The notes under the pieces were generated by a model. That model saw only the letters and a program-made list of their open reading frames with translations, made no database searches and was not told the origin of the DNA. The translations under genes and the position numbers were made by a program. 24,583 nt of DNA from Actinomycetes bacterium. Lineage in GTDB: Bacteria; Actinomycetota; Acidimicrobiia; Acidimicrobiales; UBA8190. The stretch is taken from contig JAJZYI010000011.1 in NCBI GenBank assembly GCA_021798135.1, positions 1 to 24,583 on the forward strand, given 5' to 3'. How positions within the stretch are numbered: position 1 is the first letter of the stretch; each line of letters begins with the position of its first letter. Below are positions 14,905 to 22,100 of this stretch, one piece after another.

Positions 14905-15185
14905 ACGCGAAGAGCGCCCGTCCCACCTGCTGGCAGGAACCGGGCGCTCTCACTCTGTTGTCACCGGGCGGACGATCCGGCAGGGAAAGGCACTCAGCGA
15001 GCCGTACGGGCCCCTTGCCGTCGCAACGCCCCGCTACTTCGGGCCGCTTGCCGCAAAACCCTGAGGCCAACCCCTCCGGGCCTCGCCCCCGGAACGGGTA
15101 TCCCGTTCGGGTCGCTCACCCGGTCTGAAGGGGACGATCAGCGCTCCTGACCACCTCCCTCCGGACTCCCTCCGTGGAGTCCACT
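14905..15185. ncRNA. Candidate structured RNA or complex regulatory region with about seven hairpins
   Basis: No credible ORF. Inverted repeats in order: AGAGCGCCCG/CGGGCGCTCT (14911-14920, 14941-14950, perfect, with an inner CCTGC/GCAGG); GGCAGGG/CCCTTGCC (near 14979-15019); GCAACG/CGCTTGC (15023-15051) around a TACTT loop; GAGGCC/GGCCTC (15063-15084); GAACGGG-TAT-CCCGTTC (15092-15108), extendable by CCC/GGG; TCAG/CTGA (near 15138-15150); GGACTCC/GGAGTCC (15163-15182). Unpaired purine-rich links such as GGGAAAGG and CGCAAAACCC stand out in such GC-rich DNA. The strand is unknown. The first hairpin alone could terminate the gene ending at 14686. The raiA-type RNAs of Actinobacteria are one family to test; I cannot confirm it. 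From 15186 to 15400 I see only the ribosome site of the short ORF. Confidence 0.4.
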
Positions 15186-15400
15186 TGATACAACCCCGAG
15201 CCGCCTGCCCATGTTCCCGATCCAGGCGGAATTCCTCGGGGATCTGCGGCTGCTCCCGTGCGGCCGACCGACGGTCCGCGCCGGCGCCATGTGCCGTTCG
15301 GCACTCCCCCCGCCACGGCCGCTGTGCGAGCATCGGCTGCGGGTGGCGACCGCCCGCGACGGTGCGGGCGGTCGGCTTCCGCCCGGTGAGGGAGGCAGCG

Positions 15401-15499
15401 ATGCCGACGACGCGAGGGGCACCCCACCTGGCGACCGAGCGCGCCCTGCAGCGCCACCCGTGCCTGCCGCACCGGCACCCGACCGGTGGCGCCTCGTGA
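15401..15499 (+). CDS. Short ORF (32 aa) overlapping the archease start; possible leader peptide
   Basis: ATG 15401 lies 5 nt after GGAGG in GTGAGGGAGGCAGCG, the only strong ribosome site near the archease gene. The peptide is rich in His, Pro, Arg and Thr and matches nothing I know. Its TGA overlaps the archease GTG (GTGA), so it could couple translation of the next gene, which has no ribosome site of its own. It may instead be a chance ORF. Confidence 0.4.
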   Translation: MPTTRGAPHLATERALQRHPCLPHRHPTGGAS

Positions 15500-15930
15500 C
15501 GATCGCCGGCAGCCGGGCAAGCGGCCACCGAGTGCTGCGCCGCGACGTCGACCGGGTCGTCGAGGCGTGGGGGCCCGACCGTGCCGTGTGCATCGCCGAG
15601 GCCTTGCGGGCCCTGGTGGAGACGTTCGCCGACGTGCCCGACGAGGTGGCCACCCGGGTGCTCCCGATCGGCGCCGGCGCGAGCGAGTCCCCGGATGCGC
15701 TGGTAGGGCTGCTCGAGGAGGTGATCTACGTCGTCGACGTCTTCGGCATGGTCCCGGTGCGGTTCCACCTGGGGATCGCCGACGACGGTGCTGTCGGGGG
15801 CGACATGGAGGTGGTCCCGCTGCAGCGGGTCAAGCTGAACGGGCCGGTCCCCGTGGAGGTGTCGCACCGGGACACCTCCATGCACCGGCGCGGAGGAGGA
15901 TGGCGGTGCCAGGCCGTGGTCGGCGTCTGA
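15496..15930 (+). CDS. Archease-family protein, divergent
   Basis: Archease helps the RNA ligase RtcB turn over and guanylylate. The 144-residue product matches the actinobacterial form: SGHRVL, VEAWGPDRAVCIAEALRALVETFADVP, then LVGLLEEVIYVVDVFGMVPVRFHLG, and the C-terminal VSHRDTSMHRRGGGWRCQAVVGV. Two things are odd. In the N-terminal motif (usually HTADV after GHRVLP) the His is replaced by Arg. The acidic residue usually near the C-terminal end (VxVDV) is Gly. The metal/activation site may therefore be altered. GTG 15496 is in-frame and overlaps the short ORF. No rtcB gene is in the window. The nicotinate phosphoribosyltransferase gene follows after 52 nt. Confidence 0.78.
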   Translation: MTIAGSRASGHRVLRRDVDRVVEAWGPDRAVCIAEALRALVETFADVPDEVATRVLPIGAGASESPDALVGLLEEVIYVVDVFGMVPVRFHLGIADDGAVGGDMEVVPLQRVKLNGPVPVEVSHRDTSMHRRGGGWRCQAVVGV

Positions 15931-15982
15931 GGACGACGCCGGTGCCATCGGGTCGGGCAGGCGGCCACCGCGGGAGGTCGAC

Positions 15983-17572
15983 ATGCGTGGCGCGCTGCTG
16001 ACGGACCTGTACGAGCTCACCATGGCGGCGAGCTACCTCCACCGGCGGATGGCGGGGCTCGGCACGTTCAGCCTGTTCGTCAGGCGCCTGCCGCCCGAAC
16101 GAGGCTTCCTGGTCGCAGCCGGCATCGAGGGCTGCCTGCAGCACCTGCAGGATCTGTCGTTCGGCGCCGAGGATCTCGACTACCTCGCCACCCAGGGCTT
16201 CGACGACGAGGCGCTCGACGCCCTGGCCGGCCTCCGCTTCACGGGCTCCGTGCGAGCCGTGCCCGAGGGGCGCATCGTCTTCGCCGACGAGCCCCTGGTG
16301 GAGGTGACCGCCCCCATCGCCGAGGCCCAGCTCGTGGAGACGTTCCTCCTCAACCAGGTCGGCTTCGCCACCGCCGTCGCGTCCAAGGCGGCGCGCTGCC
16401 GGATCGCCGCCGCCGGCCGCATGGACCTGGTGGAGTTCGGCTTCCGGCGGACCCAGGGCATCGACGCCGGCATCATCGCCGCGCGCGCCGCGGTGATGGT
16501 CGGCTTCTCGGCCACCAGCAACGTCGAGGCGGCCCGGCGGTACGGGCTGCGGCCGTCGGGCACGATGGCCCACAGCTACGTGGAGGCCTTCCCGAGCGAG
16601 GTCGACGCCTTCGAGGCGTTCGCCGCCGACCGCAGCGGGCCCATCACCTTCCTCGTCGACACCTACGACACGCACGCCGGGATGGACGCCGCCATCCAGG
16701 TCATCAGGGCGCGGGGCCTGGGCGGCACCGCGTCGGTCCGCCTGGACAGCGGCGACCTGGCGGCGCTCGCCGTCGACGCCCGGCGCATGCTGGACGAGGC
16801 CGGCCTCCCCGACGTCCGGATCTTCGCCTCGGGGAACCTCGACGAGCACCGGGTGGCGGCCCTCGTCGCCGCCGGTGCCCCTATCGACGCCTGCGGCGTC
16901 GGGACCAGCCTGGGCGTCTGCGCCGACGCGCCTGCCCTCGACACCGTCTACAAGCTCGTCGCCTTCGACGGTCGCCCGGTGGCCAAGCTCTCCCCGTCGA
17001 AGGCGACGTACCCCGGCGCCAAGCAAGTGTTCCGCCCGTGCGGCGGCGACGGCGGGGAGACCGGGCCGCTCGACCTGCTCGGGCTGGCCGACGAGCCCGC
17101 CCCGCAGGGCACCGAGGGCCTGCTCGTCCCGGTCATGGCGAACGGCAGGCGGCTCGCGCCCTCCGGCGACCCGGCCGCCACGCTGGCCGGGGCCCGCGCC
17201 CGGTTCGAGGCCGACCTCGCCGGCCTGCCGCCCGCCGCCACCAGGCTGGAGCGCCCCGACGCACCGGTCCCGGCCCTCACCCCCGCCTTGCGGCGACTGA
17301 CCGACGAGGTCCACGAGCGCCTCGCCCGAACAGCCGCGGCAGCGCTTCCTGCCGGGGCGGGCTCGCCGGGGCGGGCGGCCCGCCGCGCGACCCGCGCTCC
17401 GGACGCCACCAGGGCCGGATCGGGGCCGGTCCCGCCGGAGGGCGCGGCGCGAGCGGCCCCGCCGGAGGACGCGGCGCGAGCGGTCCCGCCGCGAGCCGGC
17501 AGGGCGTCACCGGCACAGCGCGGTGCCGGGCACGACGGCGCCGCCCGCCAGGGCTCGGGACGGGCCCGGTGA
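15983..17572 (+). CDS. pncB: Nicotinate phosphoribosyltransferase
   Basis: Joins nicotinate and PRPP to form nicotinate mononucleotide in NAD salvage. The 529-residue protein starts GALLTDLYELTMAASYL, the family signature, and contains ETFLLNQVGFATAVASKAAR, EFGFRRTQGIDAG, and GTMAHSYVEAF with the catalytic His at about residue 197. VRLDSGDL, ASGNLDE and GVGTSLGVCADAP complete the type II PRTase barrel. The final 90 or so residues are an Ala/Pro/Arg-rich tail, partly coded by a 27-bp tandem repeat, beyond the usual 430-445 residues. ATG 15983 follows GGGAGG by 6 nt. Its stop overlaps the PRPP synthase start (GTGA), so the enzyme is made with a supplier of its co-substrate. PncB2 (Rv0573c) of M. 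tuberculosis belongs to the DosR regulon, a useful parallel. Confidence 0.93.
   Translation: MRGALLTDLYELTMAASYLHRRMAGLGTFSLFVRRLPPERGFLVAAGIEGCLQHLQDLSFGAEDLDYLATQGFDDEALDALAGLRFTGSVRAVPEGRIVFADEPLVEVTAPIAEAQLVETFLLNQVGFATAVASKAARCRIAAAGRMDLVEFGFRRTQGIDAGIIAARAAVMVGFSATSNVEAARRYGLRPSGTMAHSYVEAFPSEVDAFEAFAADRSGPITFLVDTYDTHAGMDAAIQVIRARGLGGTASVRLDSGDLAALAVDARRMLDEAGLPDVRIFASGNLDEHRVAALVAAGAPIDACGVGTSLGVCADAPALDTVYKLVAFDGRPVAKLSPSKATYPGAKQVFRPCGGDGGETGPLDLLGLADEPAPQGTEGLLVPVMANGRRLAPSGDPAATLAGARARFEADLAGLPPAATRLERPDAPVPALTPALRRLTDEVHERLARTAAAALPAGAGSPGRAARRATRAPDATRAGSGPVPPEGAARAAPPEDAARAVPPRAGRASPAQRGAGHDGAARQGSGRAR
17429..17482 (+). repeat. 27-bp tandem repeat coding the PncB tail
   Basis: Two units (17429-17455, 17456-17482) and a degenerate third encode PPEGAARA/PPEDAARA-type repeats near the C-terminus of nicotinate phosphoribosyltransferase. 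Confidence 0.75.
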
Positions 17573-18501
17573 CCGCCATCCGGGTGATCGGCGGCACGGC
17601 GAACCCGGGCCTCGCCGAGGCGGTCGCCGCGCGGCTCGCCGCCGGCCCGGCCGGAGTCCACGTCGAACGGTTCCCCGACGGCGAGCTGCTGCCGACGGTC
17701 GACGACGTGGAGGGCCGGGACGTCTACGTGGTCGCTCCGACGTCGCCGCCCGTGGGCGACAGCCTGGTGGAGCTGGCGCTGCTGCTCGACGCGGCCCGGC
17801 GCGCCGGTGCCGCCCGGCTGACCGCGGTCGTGCCGTACTTCGGCTACGCCCGCCAGGACCGCCGGCTCCGGTCGGGAGACGCGGTGGGGGCCCGGGTCGC
17901 CCTCGACCTCGTCGCCGGCGCCGGCGCCCAACGCCTGGTCGTCATCGACCCGCACAGCGCGACGCTCGAAGCCGCCGCCGCCGTGCCCGTCGAGGTCCTG
18001 TCGGCGGTCGCCGTGCTCGCCGACGCCGTCGGGGAGTCCACCGAGCCGTCGGTGGTCGTCGCACCCGACCTCGGCGCCGTCACGCTCGCCGAGCGCTACG
18101 CCGTTCGGCTGGCGGCCCCGGTGGCGGTGGTGCGCAAGCACCGGACGAGCGGGCACGAGGTGCGCGCCGAAGACCTGGTCGGCGACGTCGCCGGGCGGCG
18201 GGCGGTGGTCGTGGACGACATGGTCAGCACCGGGGCGACGATCGAGGCGGCCGTGTCGCTCGTGCGCCAGCGCGGCGCGCGGCCGAGCGTGGTGGTGGCC
18301 GCCACGCACGGGCTGTTCGTCGGCCCCGCCGCCGCCCGCCTGGCGCGCCTCGCCCCGCTGCAGCTCTTCACGACGGACACGACCGCCGTGCCGGGCGACC
18401 TCCCGACCGTCGAGGTCTGCTCGATCGCCCCGCTCGTGGCCGCCGCAGTGGCCAGGCTCCACCATGGCACGGGTCTCGACGACCTCGGCTTCCGCCGCTG
18501 A
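17569..18501 (+). CDS. prs: Ribose-phosphate pyrophosphokinase (PRPP synthase), divergent form
   Basis: Makes PRPP from ribose 5-phosphate and ATP. Seen in 310 residues: VERFPDGELLPTVDDVEGRDVYVVAPTSPPVGDSLVEL, then VVPYFGYARQDRRLRSGD (about residues 85-105), VVIDPHSATLEA in place of the usual DLHA segment, VRKHR, and the PRPP loop VVVDDMVSTGATI (about 213-225). It is more divergent than housekeeping Prs and may be a second copy dedicated to this pathway; that is inference. GTG 17569 overlaps the pncB stop by GTGA. The next gene overlaps its 3' end by 38 bases, so the block is tightly packed. Confidence 0.88.
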   Translation: MTAIRVIGGTANPGLAEAVAARLAAGPAGVHVERFPDGELLPTVDDVEGRDVYVVAPTSPPVGDSLVELALLLDAARRAGAARLTAVVPYFGYARQDRRLRSGDAVGARVALDLVAGAGAQRLVVIDPHSATLEAAAAVPVEVLSAVAVLADAVGESTEPSVVVAPDLGAVTLAERYAVRLAAPVAVVRKHRTSGHEVRAEDLVGDVAGRRAVVVDDMVSTGATIEAAVSLVRQRGARPSVVVAATHGLFVGPAAARLARLAPLQLFTTDTTAVPGDLPTVEVCSIAPLVAAAVARLHHGTGLDDLGFRR

Positions 18502-19204
18502 TCGCGCCCGGCGCGCCGCCGACCTGGTCCGCCGGCTCGGCGGCAGGTACTCGACGCAGCTCGGCATCGACGTGGACGCCGGCGACGACGAGGTCGAGCG
18601 CTGGTTCCTGGCCGCGACGCTGTTCGGCACGCGCATCTCGGCCACCGTCGCCATGCGCACCTTCGCCGTGCTCGACGCTGCGGGGGTCGGGCGCGTCGCC
18701 GACGCCGGCCAGCGGACCTGGGACGAGCTCGTCGCGCTCCTCGACGCCGGGGGGTACGCCCGCTACGACTTCCGCACCGCGACGCGGCTGCAGCGCCTGG
18801 CCGCGGAGATCGGCGACCGCTTCGGCGGGCGCGCCGCGTCGATCGGCCGGCGGTGCGAGGGCCCGGCGGACCTCGTCGCGACGCTCGACGGGCTCCCCGG
18901 CTGGGGGCCCGTCACCGTCGGGCTCTTCCTCCGCGAGCTCCGGGGCACCTGGGCGGCTGCCGACGTGCCCGTCGACCGGCGCGCCGCCTGGGCCGCCGAG
19001 CACCTCGACCTGCTGACGGGGCCGGCCGCCCACCCCGATCGCGTCCTGGCTGCCCTGGCCACGCTGGCCACCCGCGCCGGCGTCGACCTGCGCGACCTTG
19101 AGTCCGCGCTGGTCCGCGCCGCCCTCGGCCATCGCGGCACCGGCGCGCACGCCGCCGCCAGCTGCCCCGGAGGCGGGCGCTGCCACGTCCTCGCCGGGCC
19201 CTGA
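18464..19204 (+). CDS. Helix-hairpin-helix (HhH-GPD-like) DNA glycosylase family protein, lysine lacking
   Basis: 246 residues. The hairpin LDGLPGWGPVTVGLFLREL (about residues 145-163) corresponds to LPGVGRKTANVVL of endonuclease III, followed by AADVPVDRR where EndoIII has the catalytic Asp in its VD motif. The EndoIII catalytic Lys is Val here, so it cannot be a bifunctional lyase of that type. Near the C-terminus CPGGGRC is at most half of an Fe-S motif. The N-terminal helices (VERWFLAATLFGTRISATVAMRTF) fit the family. ATG 18464 overlaps the PRPP synthase gene by 38 nt; no good ribosome site is seen. A DNA-repair or nucleic-acid-binding role is plausible; its link to NAD salvage is unclear. 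Confidence 0.6.
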   Translation: MARVSTTSASAADRARRAADLVRRLGGRYSTQLGIDVDAGDDEVERWFLAATLFGTRISATVAMRTFAVLDAAGVGRVADAGQRTWDELVALLDAGGYARYDFRTATRLQRLAAEIGDRFGGRAASIGRRCEGPADLVATLDGLPGWGPVTVGLFLRELRGTWAAADVPVDRRAAWAAEHLDLLTGPAAHPDRVLAALATLATRAGVDLRDLESALVRAALGHRGTGAHAAASCPGGGRCHVLAGP

Positions 19205-19290
19205 GCCGGGCCGCGCACGTCGGCCCCGCCACCGCCGCGATCGGCGGGCCCGCCGCCCCGCCTGAGGCCGCCCGCCGGGAGGTGGGCCTG

Positions 19291-19375
19291 TCACCCGCTC
19301 ACGGGGCGGGCGCCCCCGGGTTGCGCCGGGCCTCCGCGCCGTCACCTCGGTCACCCGCTCACGGGGCGGGCGCCC
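19291..19375. repeat. 25-bp direct repeats spaced 60 bp apart
   Basis: An identical 25-bp sequence starting TCACCCGCTCACGGGGCGGG is found at 19291-19315 and 19351-19375. It lies between the HhH gene and the convergent alcohol dehydrogenase gene. Each copy contains a CCCGC/GCGGG stem. The rest of 19205-19493 holds only GC-rich inverted repeats such as CGGCGGGCCCGCCG. Confidence 0.85.
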
Positions 19376-19493
19376 GGTGCCCCACGGGGGGGAAGGGGCA
19401 CCGGGACGGCACCGCCGGTGGGATCGGACGGGCGCCGGGCGGCCCGGGGGGGGAGGGAGCACGCCCGGGCGCAACCGTCCGAGAACGCGTGGG

Positions 19494-20549
19494 TCACGCC
19501 GGGTTCGGCACCACCACCTGGCGGCCGACGGCAGAGCCGTCCTCCATCCGCCGGTAGGCGTCGAGCGCCTGCTCCAGCGAGACCGTCGTGATCGTGGGCC
19601 GGAGCAGGCGCCGGGCGCCGAGCTCCAGGACCTCGACCAGCTCGGGCCGGCTGCCCCAGTACGTCGACTGGACCGACAGCTCGTAGGGGACCGAGAAGAA
19701 CGACATGCGCAGCGACCCCCCGGCGAGCCCCACGAGCGTCAGGTCGCCGAGCGACCGGCCGACGGCCGCGCCGAGGGCGAGCGTGTCGTCGGAGCCGACG
19801 AAGTCGAGCACGACATCGGCACCGCGGCCCCCGGTCGCCGCCCGGATGTCGGCGGCGGCGCCGTCGCCCGGCCTGACGGTCAGGTCGGCCCCGCCATCGG
19901 CTGCCAGCGCGAGCGCCTCGGGCCGGGTGTCCACCGCCACGATCCGCGCAGCCGTCGTCGCCTGCAGGATCTGGACCGCCAGGTGGCCGAGCCCGCCCAC
20001 GCCGATCACGACCGCGGTGCTGTCGGGCGTCAGCTTCGGCCAGGAACGGCGCACCGCGTGGTACGGCGTCAGGCCGGCGTCGGTGAGGGGCGCGGCGGTG
20101 ACCGGGTCGAGGCCCTCGGGCAGCGGGACGAGGTGCCGCGCGTCGGGCACCAGCATCAGGTCGGCCATGCCGCCGTCGAGGCCGAGCCCGCCACCCCCGC
20201 CCGGCTGCAGGGCACCTTCGGGGTCGTCGCAGTAGTTCTCCATCCCCAGGCGGCACCGGGCGCACGTCCCGCACCCCCAGGGGCCGTGGACCGCCACCGG
20301 CTGGCCGACCTCCAGCCCTGTCACGCCCGCGCCGAGCTCGTGCACCCAGCCGGCGTTCTCGTGACCGAGCGTGAAGGGTGGGCCCCACGGCACGATGCCG
20401 GGGCCGAACTCGCGCATCAGGTGCAGGTCCGAGTGGCACGCGCCGGCCCCGCCGACGCGCACGACCACCTGCCCGGGTCCGGCGACGGGGTCGTCGACCT
20501 CGACGAGCACGGGTTCGGACTTCCACTCAAGCAGCCGCAACGCACGCAT
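19494..20549 (-). CDS. adh: Zinc-dependent NAD(P) alcohol dehydrogenase (MDR family)
   Basis: Oxidises alcohols or reduces aldehydes/ketones. The 351 residues carry the catalytic zinc ligands C38 (GACHSDLH) and H63-E64 (LGHENAG), and the structural zinc cysteines C93, C96, C99 and C107 in GCGTCARCRLGMENYC. The coenzyme fold is at AVVIGVGGLGHLAVQILQA, with a VDTRPE acidic turn suggesting NAD. ATG 20549 follows GGAGGGAG. A DevR-like promoter lies about 110 nt upstream. An MDR dehydrogenase gene is also part of the hypoxic gene cluster of Streptomyces coelicolor, as far as I recall. The natural substrate is not evident. Confidence 0.92.
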   Translation of the reverse strand: MRALRLLEWKSEPVLVEVDDPVAGPGQVVVRVGGAGACHSDLHLMREFGPGIVPWGPPFTLGHENAGWVHELGAGVTGLEVGQPVAVHGPWGCGTCARCRLGMENYCDDPEGALQPGGGGGLGLDGGMADLMLVPDARHLVPLPEGLDPVTAAPLTDAGLTPYHAVRRSWPKLTPDSTAVVIGVGGLGHLAVQILQATTAARIVAVDTRPEALALAADGGADLTVRPGDGAAADIRAATGGRGADVVLDFVGSDDTLALGAAVGRSLGDLTLVGLAGGSLRMSFFSVPYELSVQSTYWGSRPELVEVLELGARRLLRPTITTVSLEQALDAYRRMEDGSAVGRQVVVPNPA

Positions 20550-20663
20550 GTGCCGCTCCCTCCGTCGCCCACGCCGCCGTCGGCGCCCGACGCCCGCCCG
20601 CTCACCGGCGGTCGGCACGCCGGGCTCGTCCCTCCACGGCCGGCGCGAGCCGGACGCCCAGCC

Positions 20664-20706
20664 ACCGTACGGCGCGCGTCGCTGCCCGCCTAGGGCCGAA
20701 CGGCCC
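20664..20706 (-). promoter_or_regulatory. DevR-like box and -10 of the alcohol dehydrogenase gene
   Basis: GGGCCGTTCGGCCCTA (20706 to 20691) is followed after 21 nt by TACGGT (20669 to 20664), predicting a start near 20656-20657. Two positions in the left half differ from the other boxes. The 384-base gap 20550-20933 holds this site and, at 20922-20927, the hexamer CAGACT 7 nt before the regulator's ATG; nothing else was recognised. Confidence 0.55.
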
Positions 20707-20933
20707 CGTGCCGGGCCTCCGTGCCCCGACGACGGGGACGGCGAGCTCCGGCCCGCGGGGCAGCGGCCCGCCGCGGTCCCTCGCCCGCGTTGCACGGATG
20801 GCGCACCTGCGACCGAACCGGACGGCCGCGCCACTGCCAGCACCGAGCCGGCCGCTGGCGGCCACCACGGACAGCGCCGCCGGCGGCGCGGAACGAGCCG
20901 CCACCGGACGCCTCCATCGGGCAGACTGTGGCC

Positions 20934-21617
20934 ATGGCAATCCGCGTCTACCTGGTCGACGACCACCAAGTGGTTCGCGAGGGCGTCCGCCGCCTGCTCG
21001 AGGCCGACGGCGACATCGCCGTCGTGGGCGAGGCCGGGACGGCGGCCGACGCGGTGGTCGGCGTGGAGTCCACCCTGCCCGACGTCGCCGTGCTCGACGT
21101 GCGGCTGCCGGACGGCGACGGCATCTCGGTGTGCCGCGAGATCCGATCGCGCCACGGCAACGTCGCCTGCCTGATGCTCACCTCCTTCGCCGACGACGAG
21201 GCCCTGGCCCACGCCGTCGTCGCCGGCGCGGCGGGCTACGTGCTGAAGCAGGTGCGCGGCAACGAGCTGGTCACCGCCGTCCGCTCGGTCGCCGCCGGGC
21301 ACCGGCTGATCGACAGCGACACGGCGCGACGGTCGCTGGAGCGCCTCCGGCACGAGCACGAGGTGCAGGCGGTCGAGGATCGCCTGACCGAGCGCGAGAC
21401 GGCGATCCTGTCGCTCATCGCACAGGGCAAGACCAACCGCGAGATCGGCGCCGAGCTCTTCCTGGCGGAGAAGACGGTCAAGAACTACGTGTCCAACCTG
21501 CTGGCGAAGCTCGGCATGGGCCGGCGGAGCGAGGCCGCCGCCTACGCCGCGCGCCTGGCCGCGCGGCGTGCCGCCGGCACGGACGCCAACGGGCCGAGCG
21601 GGTCCGGCGGCGGCTGA
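20934..21617 (+). CDS. devR: DevR/DosR-like NarL-family response regulator
   Basis: A two-component transcription factor. The receiver domain (about 1-120) has VYLVDDHQVVREGVRRLLE with acidic D9-D10, phospho-acceptor D55 in AVLDVRLPDGDG, and LMLTSFADDEALAHAVVAGAAGYVLKQ, whose T/S switch and K match DevR closely. The LuxR-type HTH (about 150-210) reads LTERETAILSLIAQGKTNREIGAELFLAEKTVKNYVSNLLAKLGM. ATG 20934 lacks a ribosome site but lies 7 nt after CAGACT, so a leaderless start is likely; 227 residues. No kinase gene adjoins it; the partner must lie elsewhere. It is the obvious candidate to bind the six GGGACC-N3-GGCCCTA boxes of the window. Confidence 0.9.
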   Translation: MAIRVYLVDDHQVVREGVRRLLEADGDIAVVGEAGTAADAVVGVESTLPDVAVLDVRLPDGDGISVCREIRSRHGNVACLMLTSFADDEALAHAVVAGAAGYVLKQVRGNELVTAVRSVAAGHRLIDSDTARRSLERLRHEHEVQAVEDRLTERETAILSLIAQGKTNREIGAELFLAEKTVKNYVSNLLAKLGMGRRSEAAAYAARLAARRAAGTDANGPSGSGGG

Positions 21618-21651
21618 CGACCGGCCGCTCGACCCGCGCCACGCCAGCCCC

Positions 21652-22017
21652 TCACGGCGCCGCCGGCGCCCCGAGCACCTCGGCGACCGCCGACGCCCCG
21701 ACGCCGACCACGCGGACCCGCTTGGTGCGCGACGTGGCGCCCGACACCACCGCGACGTCGGACGTGGGCACGCCGAGGGCGGCGGCCAGGAGCTCCTCGA
21801 CGGCACGGTTCGCCCGGCCCCGCTCGGGCGCGGCCCGAACGCACACCTTGAGCGCGCTGCCCTGCCAGCCGACGACGCCGTCCCGCCGGGCGCCGGGGTG
21901 CACGACGACGTCGAGCACGACACGCGCCTCGGGGGCGCCCCCGGCACCGGCGGCACGGGCCGCGGGAGGGGCGGCACCGGGCGTCCGCTGGCGGGCGCGG
22001 TCGGGTCGCCGGGTCAC
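21652..22017 (-). CDS. DUF167 (YggU-like) family protein
   Basis: A small protein of unknown function. Seen: LDVVVHPGARRDGVVGWQGSALKVCVRAAPERGRANRAVEELLAAALGVPTSDVAVVSGATSRTKRVRV in pieces that match the DUF167 core (residues about 35-105), including the GxAN and SGxxSRxKxV motifs. GTG 22017 (121 residues) or GTG 22021-22023 could start it; TACCCT (22031 to 22026) precedes both closely, suggesting leaderless or near-leaderless expression. It is convergent with the response regulator, 34 nt apart, and divergent from the potassium-channel gene. Confidence 0.78.
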   Translation of the reverse strand: MTRRPDRARQRTPGAAPPAARAAGAGGAPEARVVLDVVVHPGARRDGVVGWQGSALKVCVRAAPERGRANRAVEELLAAALGVPTSDVAVVSGATSRTKRVRVVGVGASAVAEVLGAPAAP

Positions 22018-22100
22018 GAGCACCCAGGGTACGCGGGCGGCACCGGCCCCCTGGGCTCACCGGGCGCACCGAGCCCCCGGGCTCGCCAGCAGGCCCTGCC

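Noticed and set aside
15085..15125. Possible tRNA 3' half suggested by GAACGGGTATCCCGTTCGGG
   Set aside because: There is no TTCNANNC T-loop, no acceptor stem and no anticodon arm; it is a simple tight hairpin.
15131..15146. GGGACGATCAGCGCTC as a possible box for the archease/pncB operon
   Set aside because: About four of thirteen informative positions differ, and no nAnnnT hexamer lies 21-22 nt downstream.
15034..16023. Minus-strand open frame over the structured region and archease
   Set aside because: It is antisense to archease and has no recognisable domain; the hairpins in the region explain its partly repetitive look.
19494..21977. 827-codon reading that would fuse an unknown N-terminus to the alcohol dehydrogenase
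   Set aside because: The dehydrogenase begins at ATG 20549 with a proper ribosome site and complete N-terminus; the extension is antisense to the response regulator.
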